This document shows, piece by piece, positions 34,056 through 47,300 of a stretch of DNA of 64,000 nt. Every line of letters begins with the position of its first letter. The stretch's first letter is position 1. Location of the stretch: NCBI GenBank assembly GCA_012845835.1, contig JABAKD010000025.1, forward strand, positions 31,254,314-31,318,313. The letters are read 5' to 3'. Under the pieces are notes generated by a model. That model had not been told where the DNA came from, made no database searches, and was given only the letters and a program-made list of their open reading frames with translations. A program made the position numbers and the translations under genes. Source of the stretch: Undaria pinnatifida. Lineage: Eukaryota > Sar > Phaeophyceae > Laminariales > Alariaceae.

Positions 34056-36279
34056 TACGATAGAGGTAGCAATTTTTGTCCGAAGGAAATTTTCCTGGAT
34101 GACTGGGCTCCTTAGTTAACCCGAAATCGTCGGTACAATTCATACCATATTTTGGGCGTGGTTCTCGTTTTGTACTTGGGCCGTGCCATTGTTTCTCTGG
34201 TAGCAGTTTTGATTTTACTCCAAAGCAGTTATAGGGAGGGGTCTTAAGCTCCCGAACTGAGTAACCTCAGAAAAACAAAATGGTTGGTGCATCTCTATTG
34301 TAGAACACTAACTGAAAAATACACTAACACAGTAACTGAAAAATACACACTACGCTACACCAGGTAGTCTGCTTCAAAAAAAAAAAAACATGGACAGAGT
34401 TTTCTCGAATATATATATGCAGAAGCATAGACTACAAAACTATGTTCTCGACACAGAAAACAACTTGTATGTTGAATCTAAGGCACAGGCACATGTCATA
34501 GGATATCGGATTCACAGGTGTAATCGAATCTGTCTGGTTGGGTGGGGGAGTGTGTTCCGTGACGTGCCTTTGAAATCCTGGCGAACCCGGTTCCTGGTGG
34601 ACTTTTGCGCGCCAACATTTCCAACATCCAATTCGTCACTTATAACAGCCCCGGTTCCTCTAATGAACTTTTTTTGCCTTTTCAGTGAGATGAAAAATAA
34701 TTTAAATTTTTACAATTTCTATTTTTTATGGTCAAATATGCCAAACAATACAGCACAGTCGGGAATTACCATCGATCGCGCCGAGCAGGTAAAAGTCAGC
34801 CTCTCTACGAGCTTGTACCGAGCCTGAAACGTAAAAGATTTAATCAGGGCTGCCTCGGTGGCGGCGTTTGGTCTTGGGAACTTCTCTGGCCGGAGTCCGA
34901 CTTCGTGAGAATGTACTGGATTGTTTTCCTGGGAACTGACCTCCACTGGAAAACCTCCTGCGGGAACCGGCCACGTACTACACAGGTTTTCCTCTAGCGA
35001 GAACAAAGGCACTACTACTGAAATTCCTGGGAGTTTTACTCTAACAATCGCTCACCATATTAGATACAGAATGTCGCCGGACGTGCATGACATACATGAG
35101 CAATCGTGATGTCCGTTGTTGTGATAGAAATCACTCATCATATCAGATACCGGAACCTAGTAGCACGTTAACATGCACAATACTTGGGACGAGGTATGCG
35201 CCTCAACGTCGGTGGCGAGCGCTTATTAACCGCACATTATGAACGACGTACCAGTATCGTACTTGAACTGAACATTTCAACATATTGACTGACAAAAACA
35301 AAAACGTCATTTTTCCATGAATCCACATTATGAAAAAAATAATTTGTAGAACAAGTATAGTACGCAAAAAAACGAAGTACATGCAGTACAGAAACAAACG
35401 CAGAAGATCCCTAGCAGTACAGAAACGCAGAAGATCCCTAGCTTGTTCCATGCTACACCCCACCACTCCTCGACATTTTGGCGAGCCCGAACGGACGTAC
35501 GTGCCATGACTTGGGCTATCCAATCCTTATCGGGAGTGATTAACATGAGAAACACCTTGAATAGAGCAAAAACACACACACGTGCGCACAAGACCATTGT
35601 TCTCGAGCACATAATACATAACCGGGTCTATGGGAGGCAAAATGAAAGAATAAATACATCAAAGGTCATTTGCACCATATGCTCTATCTCCGTGCCCTCC
35701 GATTGTTCTTGCACCCTGGTCACTTCGGCGGCCATCATGGCTTCCGCCGCACCTTCGACAGCTAAGCTGTGATTGTGGAATAGACAGCAGGTGTGGCGGT
35801 GGGGCCGTCAGCTGCGGGAATTGATACACACCAAAAGAAATGTCTCCCAACCACGGGGGTCGGGGGGGGGGGGGGGGCAGTTTCTCCATAAATCTGCGTC
35901 GACGCTGCTCGCTCGCTCTCCGGCTTCCAGGATGTATTGTTCATGCATTAGATCTGCGCATGGATTCTTCTCTATAATCATAGATGTGGCATGGCGTTCT
36001 CCTGCCGGGATAGACTAGTAATTTTGTACTCCGTGAAATTGTCTCTGAATTACAGGTAAGTAATAAAAAAATGAGCTGACGAATTATATATATATTTTTC
36101 CCGAATAGTCTACTCAGATAGTACCTGGAATATTACATACATCGCTTGCCATTACTGGTGTTTGACATGGTCTTCATGGTACCACGTGAGTAGTTTTTTG
36201 TGATTTTGAATCTCCTGCGCACATTTTTCATGTTTTTTTGCAAGTAAGTACTCTTAACGAAAACATTGGAAAATAGAAA
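34056..36279. other. Intergenic, no gene recognised
   Basis: No motif-bearing gene. A 28-bp tandem duplication (cagtacagaaac...cgcagaagatccctag) lies at 35386-35442. A G tract at about 35865-35879 produces a Gly/Pro-rich spurious frame. The minus frame around 35640-35770 (AEVTRVQEQSEGTEIEHMVQ) has protein-like composition but no support. Confidence 0.35.
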
Positions 36280-36430
36280 ATACACTCCAGATGTGAGATA
36301 GAGGATTTTTTTGTCGAAACTCATCTTTGCAAGCTAGCTGTGTGTGATACTCTGATTGCGCGTATTACGGGTTGTGTGTCCTCATTAAGGATATGGGTCG
36401 ACAACTCCCCTTGCAACGCCAGTGTACGAA
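36280..36430 (+). repeat. 5' fragment of the G-rich dispersed repeat
   Basis: aaatacactccagatgtgagat, gaaactcatctttgcaagct and tattacgggttgtgtgtcct follow each other in the family order. The copy stops at about 36425, before the ctacagtgtagctatcaggg block. Confidence 0.75.
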
Positions 36431-36639
36431 AACAATATATGGTGTATTCCAGTACATAGTACACATATCATATGTCGATATGAGATATTGGACACCAGCG
36501 CCATGTGTGGCGTACGTGCCGTTCCTGTGCTTTCCCGTGATGCTATCCTGTGCAGGCGGGTATCGCGGGAGAAAGTTCCTGCGGGAATTGCTCACAGTTC
36601 CGATGCGCACGGATTAGGGAGATCAATAATTCCACGTGC

Positions 36640-36982
36640 ATGACGAAGGGCTTACCCGGGGTCAGAGTGCAGCAGAAAGTCCCTAAGCTCCCAGCGTTCG
36701 CAGCTCATTATCTCACAGTCAGCATCAGCATCACCATCACCATCACCGTCATCTCACTCAAAAAATGGATTCGAAGAAATTTTGTTCTCACTGCCCTAAG
36801 AAGCATCTACCACCTATGATGACATAATATAGAATATGTATACGTTAGCCCGGGAAAAAAAGTTTTCGCGAAATTACATGATCAATGAATGACCGGTGGT
36901 TTCTCCCTTGAGGGGCCCAACCGGACACAAACGTTAACTGTGAAACCAACGACTGCAACCCCTACCGTGGCATGAGTGGACA
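36640..36982. mobile_element. MITE-like element, copy M3 (with internal CATCAC insertion)
   Basis: In opposite orientation to M1: cagcagaaagtccctaagct near 36670 matches the inverted right half of M1. cttgaggggcccaac near 36910 and the terminus tgcaacccctaccgtggcat match the family. The left terminus is degenerate. A short ATCACC microsatellite lies inside at about 36725-36750, and the element is longer than the others. Confidence 0.6.
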
Positions 36983-38689
36983 AATCCACCCTACAATGCA
37001 CGTCACAATGCGCCTATCTATCCGGTCTAACACTAATGTACTTGGTAAATTGAATAAATTGCAAAAGGTTTTCTGATTGAAGCGAACAGAGCGGACCATA
37101 GACACTCTTCTTGCGAAATACGTATAGAGAAAGGGGAGGATCAGCGTTCAACCATCTATCTGTGCAATATGGAGTAGTTGCGAAAAGGTTTTTGAAACAT
37201 CACCAACGAAGCTGCGTAGACCCCCCCCCCTGCCCCCCACCCTTCCTCTCACACTCTCTCAGGCCCAGACAACACCAGGACCACCCTTGCCACCCTCACA
37301 CCTTCGCTCATCGCTTCAGGTATCTGCGCTACCAACTACTACAAGCAAGCATCGGTGAGTCCTTGATGAAGAATGTATAAACCTATACTTAAGTATCATT
37401 GTGACGTACCGTGCCCACTCTATGTGCCTTCAATTCCAATGAATGGGCGCTTGGGAGCATTATCCGCAAACCTGACAGATGTGTGCAGTAACTTGCAGGT
37501 AGTGGGTACTTCCCGCTTTATGGTACACACTCAGTCGCAGTTAAAGCGGCAGATGATATGGACGACTTAAACTCCGATGGAAGTGGAAGCTTGGAAATGC
37601 AGCAGAAAAACTAGCAGTATCATCCAGCAGGTATGCCTGACCCAACAGAGTCCAACAGCAGTCTACGCCTGATATACTGCTACAAAAATATTGATGGATT
37701 GCTAGGACGATGTTAGTCTGTAGATGGTTGAATAGGTTGACTCTGTGGATTGACAGGGGGGTGGACCCCTTGCTACCAGCTGCGAAAAATATCATTAATA
37801 GGGGCTTCACACACGACTGAGGTGCTGCCACTGAACATGACACGACGCGTAATACTCGTGAAGGTTTCGAAATCGTTCGAAATCTGTCATCATCGTGTGC
37901 TGGGCTAAAACAACAATAACCTTCTCATGCGTATGTTTTTATTAGCATTACTCTCGTCTCTCGTCCGCAGCATCACTGCCGTGGCCACGCACCTTGGTCA
38001 CGAGTCGTGAAAGTACTATGACCGCGTCGTTCCGGGCTCAGGCCCTTCCTTGGAGAACACATACGATACATATGAATATTTGGGCAAGTATTTGTTTCAC
38101 AATTGACATGCCCAAGACGCGGTGGATTTTGGGTTCGAAATTTTTGCATTTTTTTCCCCCCGAACAAATTAGTCTAGATTAATGGACGTGTTCCCATCCA
38201 TCGTTTGCGTCTTTACTGAGAACAGTTCTTCTTTTCGGATCTTGCTATTTATTTGTTGATTGGGGAGAAAAAATCCAAAATATGCGAAAGTTGCCACTTT
38301 TTCTGTTGTTTTTTCCTTTGACAATGTTTCGGTAGAAAAATCATATAAATATACTTTTTCATTTTTTATAAAATATACTTACTTGCACATATATATATAT
38401 ATATATGCACCCGGCATGGATATGACGGGTGCTTCCGTAAATAAGAGGGATAGGTGCCGTTGACCTAGGGGTGGATCTGTATTTATTCACCGTCGGTATC
38501 TACTACTTGTGTCTCTACAACCTATTTACGCGAAAGAGTGTTTAACGTTAGCTCCCTCATGCTAGCTTAGGCATTAATCGCGGGACAGGTTCTGATCGGT
38601 TAGGTTTCTGGGTTAAAGGCGTCGTTTTTGTGATGTGCTTGGCACTGACTCTCGTGACGAGCTTTTGTGTATAAAAAAAAACGGTTCTG
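36983..38689. other. Intergenic, mostly unassigned
   Basis: The stretch 37222-37385 (C-rich, then tcggtgagtccttgatgaa) resembles 56945-57100 in block order, so it is a two-copy dispersed repeat. A (TA)n microsatellite lies at 38388-38407. I see no gene. Confidence 0.4.
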
Positions 38690-39511
38690 AAATTACGGAA
38701 CTCTCGTTTGAAAGTGGGGAAGATATCAAGTAAGACAGTACCATTCATTGTCGACAGTTCTGTCGATGTGTTCATAGTATCAATGATGACAGTCAGGCAC
38801 TTATTAATTGTCGTATGGTGAGGTGTATGTCACGCACATTGTAGATCATCTAGTCTTACGCGAATAGTGGTATCTGTTCGTCCACTGGAGGCATTTCCAA
38901 TTCGATGGTGTATCGATTACAGCGATTCTCACTGAACACACTCCGCTGTGGTTGAAAAGCATGCCAAGCCCTGCGTGGTTGATGCGTATTAGCTTTACTA
39001 CCAAGACGTAAAGCGAATAGGTAGAAGCGGCGCATAGAGCAGAATGTCGCCTTGTCCCGTCCACACATTTTTCATCTAGCGTATCTGGCGGTAGAATCGT
39101 GCATCCTTACGTTATATCTAAGAAAGTCCATGATCCGGCCTTTTTAAATTCCCTCGTAGTGGTGTGCTCTGTTCACAACACCAAAGTACATCGTATGCCG
39201 CCTAAAACGTTTCCGAGTCATTCCAAAGCACGCGTTAGTCAAGCAGCTATCCGTTTTTAACAGATATTCACCCCGGTTATGTGCGTGTTCGGTACGTCAG
39301 AGTGCACCCGGATCAACTAGACAGCTCGATACAAAAAATACGTATAGATTCATCGGAACAAAGCAACGTAACGCTGAATCGTCACTGCTGTGCCAAAAAA
39401 AATACACTAAGGAATAATCGGCCTGATCCATTCCTGAGACGTGACAAATAACGAGGAACGTAAATCATACGGCGCTTCGCCCGGTCTGTAACCACCACCG
39501 CGACAGAGAAA
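38690..39511 (-). other. Upstream flank of C, inverted duplicate of the flank of B, with coding-like segments
   Basis: Reverse-complement match to 21562-22390. Read on the minus strand it keeps protein-like segments: about 39070-39000 (VWTGQGDILLYAP), about 38930-38870 (RYTIELEMPPVDEQ) and 38775-38690 (GTVLLDIFPTFKREF). Most differences from the B-side copy in these segments are silent or conservative. The plus strand just before the ATG of gene C has ccaccaccgcgacagagaaa, the leader shared with A and B. The divergent coding relic is unrecognised. Confidence 0.45.
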
Positions 39512-42500
39512 ATGAAATCGTCACGTGTTGGGCAAGCAGCGTTTCTCCTCATCCTGACAGCTGGAACTGGAAACGCAACGCGGTACTTGACAACCGTCAA
39601 AAACTTCGGCGTGAAATTCAAGATGTACTGGTGGGACAATGGTCGTGACGAGCCTTACCGAATGGCCTTCAACAAGAGGGATATTTACTCTGCCTACACC
39701 TTTGATACGAACGGAAAGTTGCAAACGATCACTGTCGAGGGCGTGGAACAAACGTTTTCTACGAGCATCAAGGCCCCCGACGGAACATGGGACAACGCAT
39801 CCAGGAAGCTGCTCGCAATGCAAGAGGACATGGAATCCGATGAAATGGAGTTCGGCGACCATCACCGTCGCCTTTACGGCTGCTCCGACTGTGAGAACAC
39901 GTGGGACACAATGTGCAACGTAGGCCTCGCCGACGTGTGCGCCGTCGTGGCGTCGGGCGAATTGACCGGGGACGCCCGAACGGCTGTCAAGATATTCTGC
40001 ACGAAGTTTACGAAAGAGTGCGACGCCGCTTCTGGGGAAGAAATTTGCGCAGATGACTGCACGGAAGGTGATATCAAACCCCAGCGAAGTATTTTGCGTT
40101 GAAGACTGTATCCCTCACTTTAATGTCAACCCCTTTGTCCCTGACATTTGAGTCGTACCTGGTCATCTTTATTCCACGTGTAAGAGTACCGACTGACAGG
40201 GTGAAACACTTAGGTTGAGAAGGTTCCGGTTTCCTCTGGATAGTCCGTCAGCTTTTTAATACCGTCATGTCGGGTAGGATTAACCATGCAACGCAACGCG
40301 TAATTCTTGATACTCTTTCTGCAGGGTCTGTACGCTTTGTTTTCAATTGTACTAGACATTCAAAGGCCTAACCGGTTTTGGTCAATGCGAATAATCACGT
40401 TGGCGACTCCTGCTTCGATCGTTTTGACATTCACAGACGTCCCAGAAGAGTGCGACCCCAACCCGTGTGAGAACGGAGGGGAGTGCTCCGCTGACCCTGC
40501 CGGCGGACATGTCTGCGACTGCCCATCGGGCTACGGAGGCATGGCATGCCAGACCGATACCTCATGTGAGCACCGCTGTCCATGTCGCACACGTCAAAGC
40601 TAAGTCAGACATGTTGGCAGCTAGAGTCAGCGAACCTGTATTGCTGTATTGGTGGCGTGCGTATTGAAGGGAGTATTCTGCGGGGAAAATGCTTCCTCAT
40701 TTACGACACAACAACATGAGTGACCACATCTCTGAATATATGTCTGGAGCTGTGTGTTGGTCTTGTTGTTCGGCACACGCCTGTACGTTTGGAAATAACC
40801 TTTTTTGGGTGGAGCTGTGTGTTGGTCGTGTTGTTCGGCACACGCGTGTACGTGTTGAAATAACGTTTTTTGGGTGTCCTTGAAGGATCCGCCACCGCAC
40901 TCGTTTGTACACCGACATGTTTTCTGTCTTGGTGTGATGCACGCGTGCAAACGTGTATGTCGTGTGTATTATGTTCCATGTACAGCTTTGGACACGTTCG
41001 TCATCGAGGTGGAATATATAGGGACTTGGACGAGCACGCGCCGGGCCGTCTTCGAGTCTGCCGCTGCCAGGTAACATCGATAACGACCTGCATTAACATC
41101 GTCTCTGTCCAGAGTGTGTGCTGTGCTACGATTTATGTATCATCAGCACCTTGGTGTATTCGCATTATGGAATGATTTTACAACCACTAGGTAAAAACCT
41201 CCGGTTTCCGTTTTTTTTAAGACTTTCGTGCTTCGACACTGCATATCGCCCTATTTGATTGGATTTCGCATGTGGCACCAAAACGATTTCCACATCGGTG
41301 TAGCTGCAAGTACCTCCAGGGCTAGGTTAAACTTATGCTATTTTAAATTTGCTTGGCGCATCCACTAGATACTCCAACACACTGTGATACTCAAGCATAC
41401 TATACAGTTTACCCTGCTACGAATGTGCACCAAAACCATCCTGTGCAGGTGGTCAGAAGTTATCACGCACGTACCTTGTGGAGGGAACAATGATTACCCG
41501 GCTGGCCGTCTGTTGATCACTGCTACGCTGGCGGGAATTGACGGCTCCGGAGGAACTCTAGGTTCCGCTGGACCGACCAGTGTTTGGAGTTCGTGCAAAA
41601 CCATCAGTCTCCTAGGGGCAATGACGTTCGACATCGACGACATTGAGGGCTTGGAAGACGCCGGCACATTTGAAGGGGTCATCCAGCACGAAATGGGGCA
41701 CGTCATCGGTATCGGGTAAGTTAACCGGGGATCCAGTCGCATCTATAGCGGGTGCGTTGAAGCACATCGTTTGAATAATACAGTGCAGCTAGGTTGAATT
41801 GTTTCCTTGGCTGGAATATTCCCGCTTCCGTCAGCACGTAGCGGTGCCATACGGACGAAGGACCACCGTAATGTTTTCGACTGATATCAGCTATACATAT
41901 GCCGCGTGCTGCCCCTTTTACCCGTCGCCTATGACATGTTTTATGATGTTTGTATCGTCGGTCGTTTCGTGTTATTTCGTGCCCTCTTCCAGAACCTTGT
42001 GGGGAACCGGATACGGCGACTGCACAACGTGCTACGACGACGGTGACGCTTCGTGGACGTGTCCCGCAGCCTTGAGCGCCTATCACGATATTGGTGGCTC
42101 GGATGCTGACTTCCTCGAGACGGGCGGTGGAACCGGTAAGCGACAAAGTGGATGCAGACCCAGGTGGTCGTAATGAAAAATACACACGCAAATGACAAGC
42201 TTTCAGAAAAACACTTGCGATGTATAAATGCATGCTACATTTTGTATATTTGTGAGGAGGATCGTCGGGAACTTGGTCGCATCTTGACCACAGCATAACT
42301 ACCCTACCAAAGCTCGTGGAGATGAAATGAGGGCAATGATTCACACACATACTGGTTACTCTTTCACAACATGATCGTCGCACCGCACGCTAAATTGAGT
42401 CTAAGCAGGCACCTCCTCAAGCATTTCCATGACAACCAACGGAATCACTCCGTGCCCCCGTCACAGGCACCAGCTGCGGCCATCTGGACGAAGCCATTTT

Positions 42501-43999
42501 CGACGATGAGCTCATGACTGGATACGTCGATTCTGTAAGTGGTGTGCAGTGGTTGACAGTATGCGAGCCTGGAGTTCTAGTTTACGTTATCTGGAGTCAC
42601 GTCCAGGATCGACGCCAGGGTTGACCTCGAACAATTACAGTTGCACGATAATATGTACCCCTTTGTAGCTCGGAAATATACCGTGCACTTTCATCGAATG
42701 AGAACCGCGGCCAACCATCTTTTTTCACTCGTGGACACGCTTCAACGTCGCCACCAATGCAGTTTTCAATCGAGTGTGCTTCAACTTTTACAGGATGGAT
42801 ACCACGGTAAATGCGTATAATTCTATGTCTTGCGCTCTATATTTGTCAGGTGATGTACCTGTCGAAGATGACAACGGCCATTCTTGACGACCTGGATTAT
42901 ATCGTCGACGCAAGCGCGGTGAGTTCACAAGACAATATAGGCAGTGGCGGACTGTCTATCCTCTAGCCCTGGCAGTAGCTCAAAACCTTGTCACAGGAAT
43001 ATTCCTATCGCCAGCAACGGTCTATGGTATGACTATCAGTTGCAGATCATCACCAAGGGGAATATAGCTGTCGTGCATGTGCGTACATCTCGAGAACGCG
43101 ATGAGGTTGTCCCTGCCGAGCCTTGCAACATCCACATCAAAGGTTAAGATTGCTAACGGTTTGTTCTGTTATGCTACCAGTGTACTCTAACTATGATGAA
43201 CAACCGCACACACACCGTTCCCAACTCATACGTACGTGCGTCTTCGTTTGCTGTATGATTGTTCTCGCCTTCAGGTGGATTCCAACACACTGCCTTCCGA
43301 GCCAACTTTGATGAACAATCGCACACCCACCGTTCCCAACTCGTACGTACGTGCGTTTTCGTTCGCTGTATGACCTTGTTCTCGCCTTCAGGTGGATTCC
43401 TACACACTGCCTTCCGAGCGCGGTAAGTTCCGCCAGAACGAAGTCCACCTCCAAACATGTTCCTCTCGATCATCAAGTACTTGCGTCATAAGTTCCCGTG
43501 TTACAATGTCAGCTCGTCGATTGTCGGCAGGGTCCCACACGTTAGGTTAATGCTGTCCTAACCCCAGTATCATGGCATTGATTTACATGACAGCTGCGTC
43601 TGAACACGGTTGAAGCCGTGTGATGTGTCAGGTGCACGGTATGATGCTCCTCAGAGTTAATACTAAGCGCATGTATAAAGACGAAAGTCATCTCAGAGCT
43701 GTGACAACGATAAACTCGTCTTCAGGTGGCTTCTACCGCCATTCTTGCCACAGCGTTTCTTGTTGTCCCATGAAATTGGCTAGTCGAGTTTATGTACATA
43801 CCGGAGATAACATTGCCTTCAATCATCTGAATATATACCGCGCATATTGTCAAATTGCCCGTGCATTTCAGGTGATTCGATCAGAGCGGATAAGGAAAGG
43901 TCGATCGTAATTAACGACACCCCCGTGAAAACGACCATCCATCTCGTGGACGAGGACGGCACGGTTGAAGAGAAAGAGGGCATAATGATGGTCTTTTAA
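39512..43999 (+). CDS. Secreted EGF-containing M8-like metalloprotease, paralogue C (nine exons, intact)
   Basis: Exons: 39512-40067, 40437-40565, 40986-41070, 41449-41715, 41993-42135, 42467-42534, 42850-42918, 43392-43422, 43872-43999. All introns are GT-AG with matching phases, and the spliced length is 1476 nt (491 residues, TAA at 43997). Signal peptide MKSSRVGQAAFLLILTAG; an unrecognised N-terminal domain (KMYWWDNGRDEPYRM, TITVEGVEQ); Cys-rich GCSDCENTWDTMC and CDAASGEEICADDC; an EGF-like exon (CDPNPCENGGECSADPAGG). The protease domain has HEMGHVIGIG at the end of exon 4, a third His about 58 residues on in CGHLDE, the Met-turn LMTG and ILDDLDYIVD. The last exon ends in GIMMVF. The N-terminal part may be a propeptide, since a basic HRRLYGC site follows it; this is inference. 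It is the best template for the family here. Confidence 0.9.
40746..40900 (+). repeat. 64-bp tandem duplication in intron 2 of gene C
   Basis: ggagctgtgtgttggtcttgt through ccttttttgggt (from about 40747) is repeated at about 40811-40875 with few changes. The reverse-complement equivalent in pseudogene B (about 20690-20770) has only one copy, so the duplication probably arose after B and C split. Confidence 0.75.
43195..43425 (+). repeat. Tandem duplication of a 115-bp unit carrying the 31-nt micro-exon of gene C
   Basis: Unit 1 is 43195-43309 and unit 2 is 43310-43425. Each holds intron sequence, an acceptor (gccttcag) and the micro-exon. In unit 2 the exon ends gagcgcg followed by gtaagt, a normal donor. 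In unit 1 the same place reads gagccaactttg, so the donor is gone. Genes A and B have a single copy. Splicing therefore should use only unit 2 (43392-43422). Confidence 0.85.
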
Positions 44000-46900
44000 T
44001 ACATACACATTGTTAGGGCAAACGTGTAATCGACACGGCCATCTAAGCACCACGCTGTGCCCATCTTGTTTCAGGGCTGGCTGAGCCCGACGACGTACAA
44101 GAATCACGATACGTACAGCGTGATATTCATCGCACGGGGGACGGGATTGTTATCGCGAATTAATCATACGGGCTACAAGCAAGTTCCCGTGGCGACGGGT
44201 GATGAGAAAAATGTTATCGTTTGCAGAGTCGTCTAGTGCAGATATGTTGTTGATGGCGGTACGGCGACGGAACTGAAGCTTGTACAGTCCATGATGGATG
44301 TGTAAGCTACCCGAAGGCGAGCAATCTTGTCGCCGCACAAGAGATGCTGATAGTGTTAGAGATTGGATCACGCCCAGGTTTGTACCCCAGTTGCACGTCA
44401 CACACAAACAAGTCTGTCTGTGGTTTCGTTAGAGCACAGTTCGTCCGCTGTTCTCGTTGCTTGACAGAGTACGAACTCCCTACCAGAACAACGCTTGTTT
44501 TCCAAGTTTGTACAATATACGAGGTTGGAGGTATGTCTTCTGTACAGTATATAGATTGAGTCAGGACGACGCGGCGTTGCACGAGTCCTCGGGGTGGATA
44601 CGTTTAGGTTTTCATTATCGCTTAATTATGTATGGAAGGTATGCCTTATTTTTAAAGGGCCTTCAACACTTGTGAGGGGTTGTCATGGGGACATCTGATA
44701 TGTGTGGATATTTTCCTGTGTGATGGGGTTATGTAATGGAAGCTTGTATTGCTTTGTCCGGGCAACGGTGGCAATGTCGAGGTGCTGCAGGCTGCAACGT
44801 CAGCAGACATTTATTGTTTCTGTATTGAAAGTTCTGGTCCGTATAGTGAGGACGTCTACAAACGTTTCTCGACTGGGTAGTTAAGATGTTCTATTGACCG
44901 CCGTCGCTTCGCGATCGCGGAAATAATCGTTCTCGTCGAGCGTTGAATCATTGGTTTGGGAAGCGTGCAATCTTTGTGGGCGGTAGCAATGCCCCAAAAT
45001 TTCGGTGTAGGTGACAGGACGAGATTGGTTCAAGGGTGGCGCACCGCTATTCCATATTTACCTAGGGTATTTTGTATTGGGAATGTCTTCTATTTTTCAC
45101 CTAGTAACAGGCGTGCCCCTTGCACTCGAGATCCCTACTCTATTGCCTTCTCTTCGAGACCCCTGGAAATAAAAAATGACCAATAAAGAATAATCTTAAA
45201 TACCTCTGCGGACTTTAAGTTTTCGGTTTTGATGGCGCGCTCGTCGTTGCGCCATGAAGGCTGACGATCGCATTCTACACGGTGGGATAGTGTGGTGACC
45301 GTGCTTTGGGTGGTATCAGCGTGCGAAGTCGGGTGCAATGGCGCAAATGCTGCAACCCGACCTTTGCGGCGGTACCGAGAATACTCAAAACATAAATTCC
45401 TTATAGGAGTTTGGTGTACACGCTTGTATTAATCTAATCCAAACCAGGCGAGTCAACACAGACTTTGCTCTGCGGCCACGCGCATGCTATACCGGCTTAT
45501 CTCACGACATAATGTTGCCCTCCCTCGGCACCGCACAATGACCCACAGACTTTCTCTAAATCAGTTCGAAGATTCCTCGCTCTACAAATAAATATGTTGC
45601 TGGTGTGCTTCTGCGTGGTATTCTACAGGGTCTCAATGGCAATGATATTTTAGGTGCACAACGGGACGGCTTTCTCCTTGAGGCGTATTCCCGACCTTTC
45701 CCGGCCTCCCGAGTCACAAACCTCCTATGCAATATTCGTTGGTTGAATAACAGCTGTGCCGGAATGGTTATAGCACAATACAGCCATGGCTTTCATTTCT
45801 TTTGTATGTTTGATTCGTATGCACCAACACGAGCTATGACGTACCGTGTTTTTCGAAGGTACTACGTGCGCTACAATACATGCTGCATGTGAAAATCTTG
45901 GTTTGCGCGTCACTGATCGTGTGATCGTTTTGGCCATCAAGATATGACCTCTCTCAATGTTGAACTTCCGATATATCTGCTCCCGCTCTGCTCGTGCTGG
46001 TGCTGATATCACGGGCGCCGGTTGGTACTTGAAGGCAAAAATGATAGTGTAGGGGGAATACCTTCGTTTTTACTACAGTACTACTGGCTTTGAGTTATCA
46101 CCACAAGATCAAAATATCATCCCACATCACCAGGTAACATCATTCCCGCACGCGTTACTCTCAACCTCATGGAAAGAAGTACCTTAGGCGATTGGTTTTG
46201 GATCAGCGCAAGTTAACATTCCCTTGGGCATTAAACTCGCAACCATAAAACAGCAAACAAACAGGAAGAGACTAGCACCGCGCAAACGAAAACCAGGGCG
46301 TCACACGCGCGAGAACGATCCCAAGCCATTGCAACAAAAAGTAACGCACATGTGGCCTCCGCACCACAGCCTTAGTCAGGCCAAGAATATACATCGACAA
46401 TTCAGCGTTTGGTCCACCACAGCCGAACGGAACATCTCTCCCGCGCTCGAAACTGCTTCCCTCTCTCTCTTCGATGATGGCCACAACGTCTGAATACAAC
46501 CGGAACTTTGATGCCAGGGAGCCCGCAGCGAAACAGTTGGAGTCCAAATGAATTTTGAGTAAAGGCGGGCGTTGTATGCTGATCAGGTGTTGCCACAGAA
46601 TTTGTCACGATGTTGTCCTTGTGATTTTCACTACCCTGTGCCTGGCACTTTACTCGCATAGATGCATGTAAATGGTGACTACGGTGCGTAAGTGGACCCG
46701 CGTCACGTGTGAAACGTCGCAAACGGCCACGGTGTTCAGTGTTGAGTGTTGAGTAGCAAGACGGTTTTGTTTTGGAGGTGGACCGAATCTTTTCGAGGCG
46801 AGTTTAGTGTGTCGATAGAACGCCAACAACGGAGTAGAACCAATCAAGTCCGACCTCTCCTATTCAGGTATAAAAGAAAAGCAGACGGGGTGGTTTTTAA

Positions 46901-47061
46901 AGTGCAACATCCCCTTCACTACCATAGTGTTGGCAACGACGTTGTACAACACGCCTCTCGCTACGCGAGCTAGAATACTGGAGTACCGTCCTGATTAATT
47001 TTGCTGTATATGTGGATGGTAGGGGTTGCAAAACATTAATCCCATGGCTGGGGTTGAAAAC
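44000..47061. other. 3' flank of gene C and intergenic sequence, no gene recognised
   Basis: I see no domain-bearing frame, RNA gene or repeat shared with other parts of the window. The longest frames are about 90-110 codons with unconvincing composition. Some could be exons, but nothing supports them. Confidence 0.35.
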
Positions 47062-47300
47062 GAGTCATCCTATGGCTGGGGTTGCACTCTTTTAGACAAA
47101 GTTTTTACTGGCATGAGCTCGTAACTCTAGCGAGGAACTAACGGACCTTATTCCCTACAAATGTTACTAGTACTTTTTTTTTCAGGGCTAGGGAATAGAA
47201 GCTCTGTCAGATTTCGCGAACGAATGAGATATTGAGCTCCCCATGTTAGGAGCTCAGAAATTGCCCCGAATATGCCGCACCCCTTCCGTGGGATGGCTCC
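47062..47300. mobile_element. MITE-like element, copy M4
   Basis: Left terminus gagtcatcctatggctgggg and right terminus accccttccgtgggatggctcc are inverted repeats. The interior contains gggaatagaagctctgtc, cgaacgaatga and gttaggagctcag, in the family order. A partial extra left end (ggtaggggttgcaaa) occurs at about 47020, so the terminus may be duplicated. Confidence 0.68.

Noticed and set aside
35640-35772. Minus-strand segment with acidic, exon-like composition
   Set aside because: No start, splice context, paralogue or domain to support a gene.
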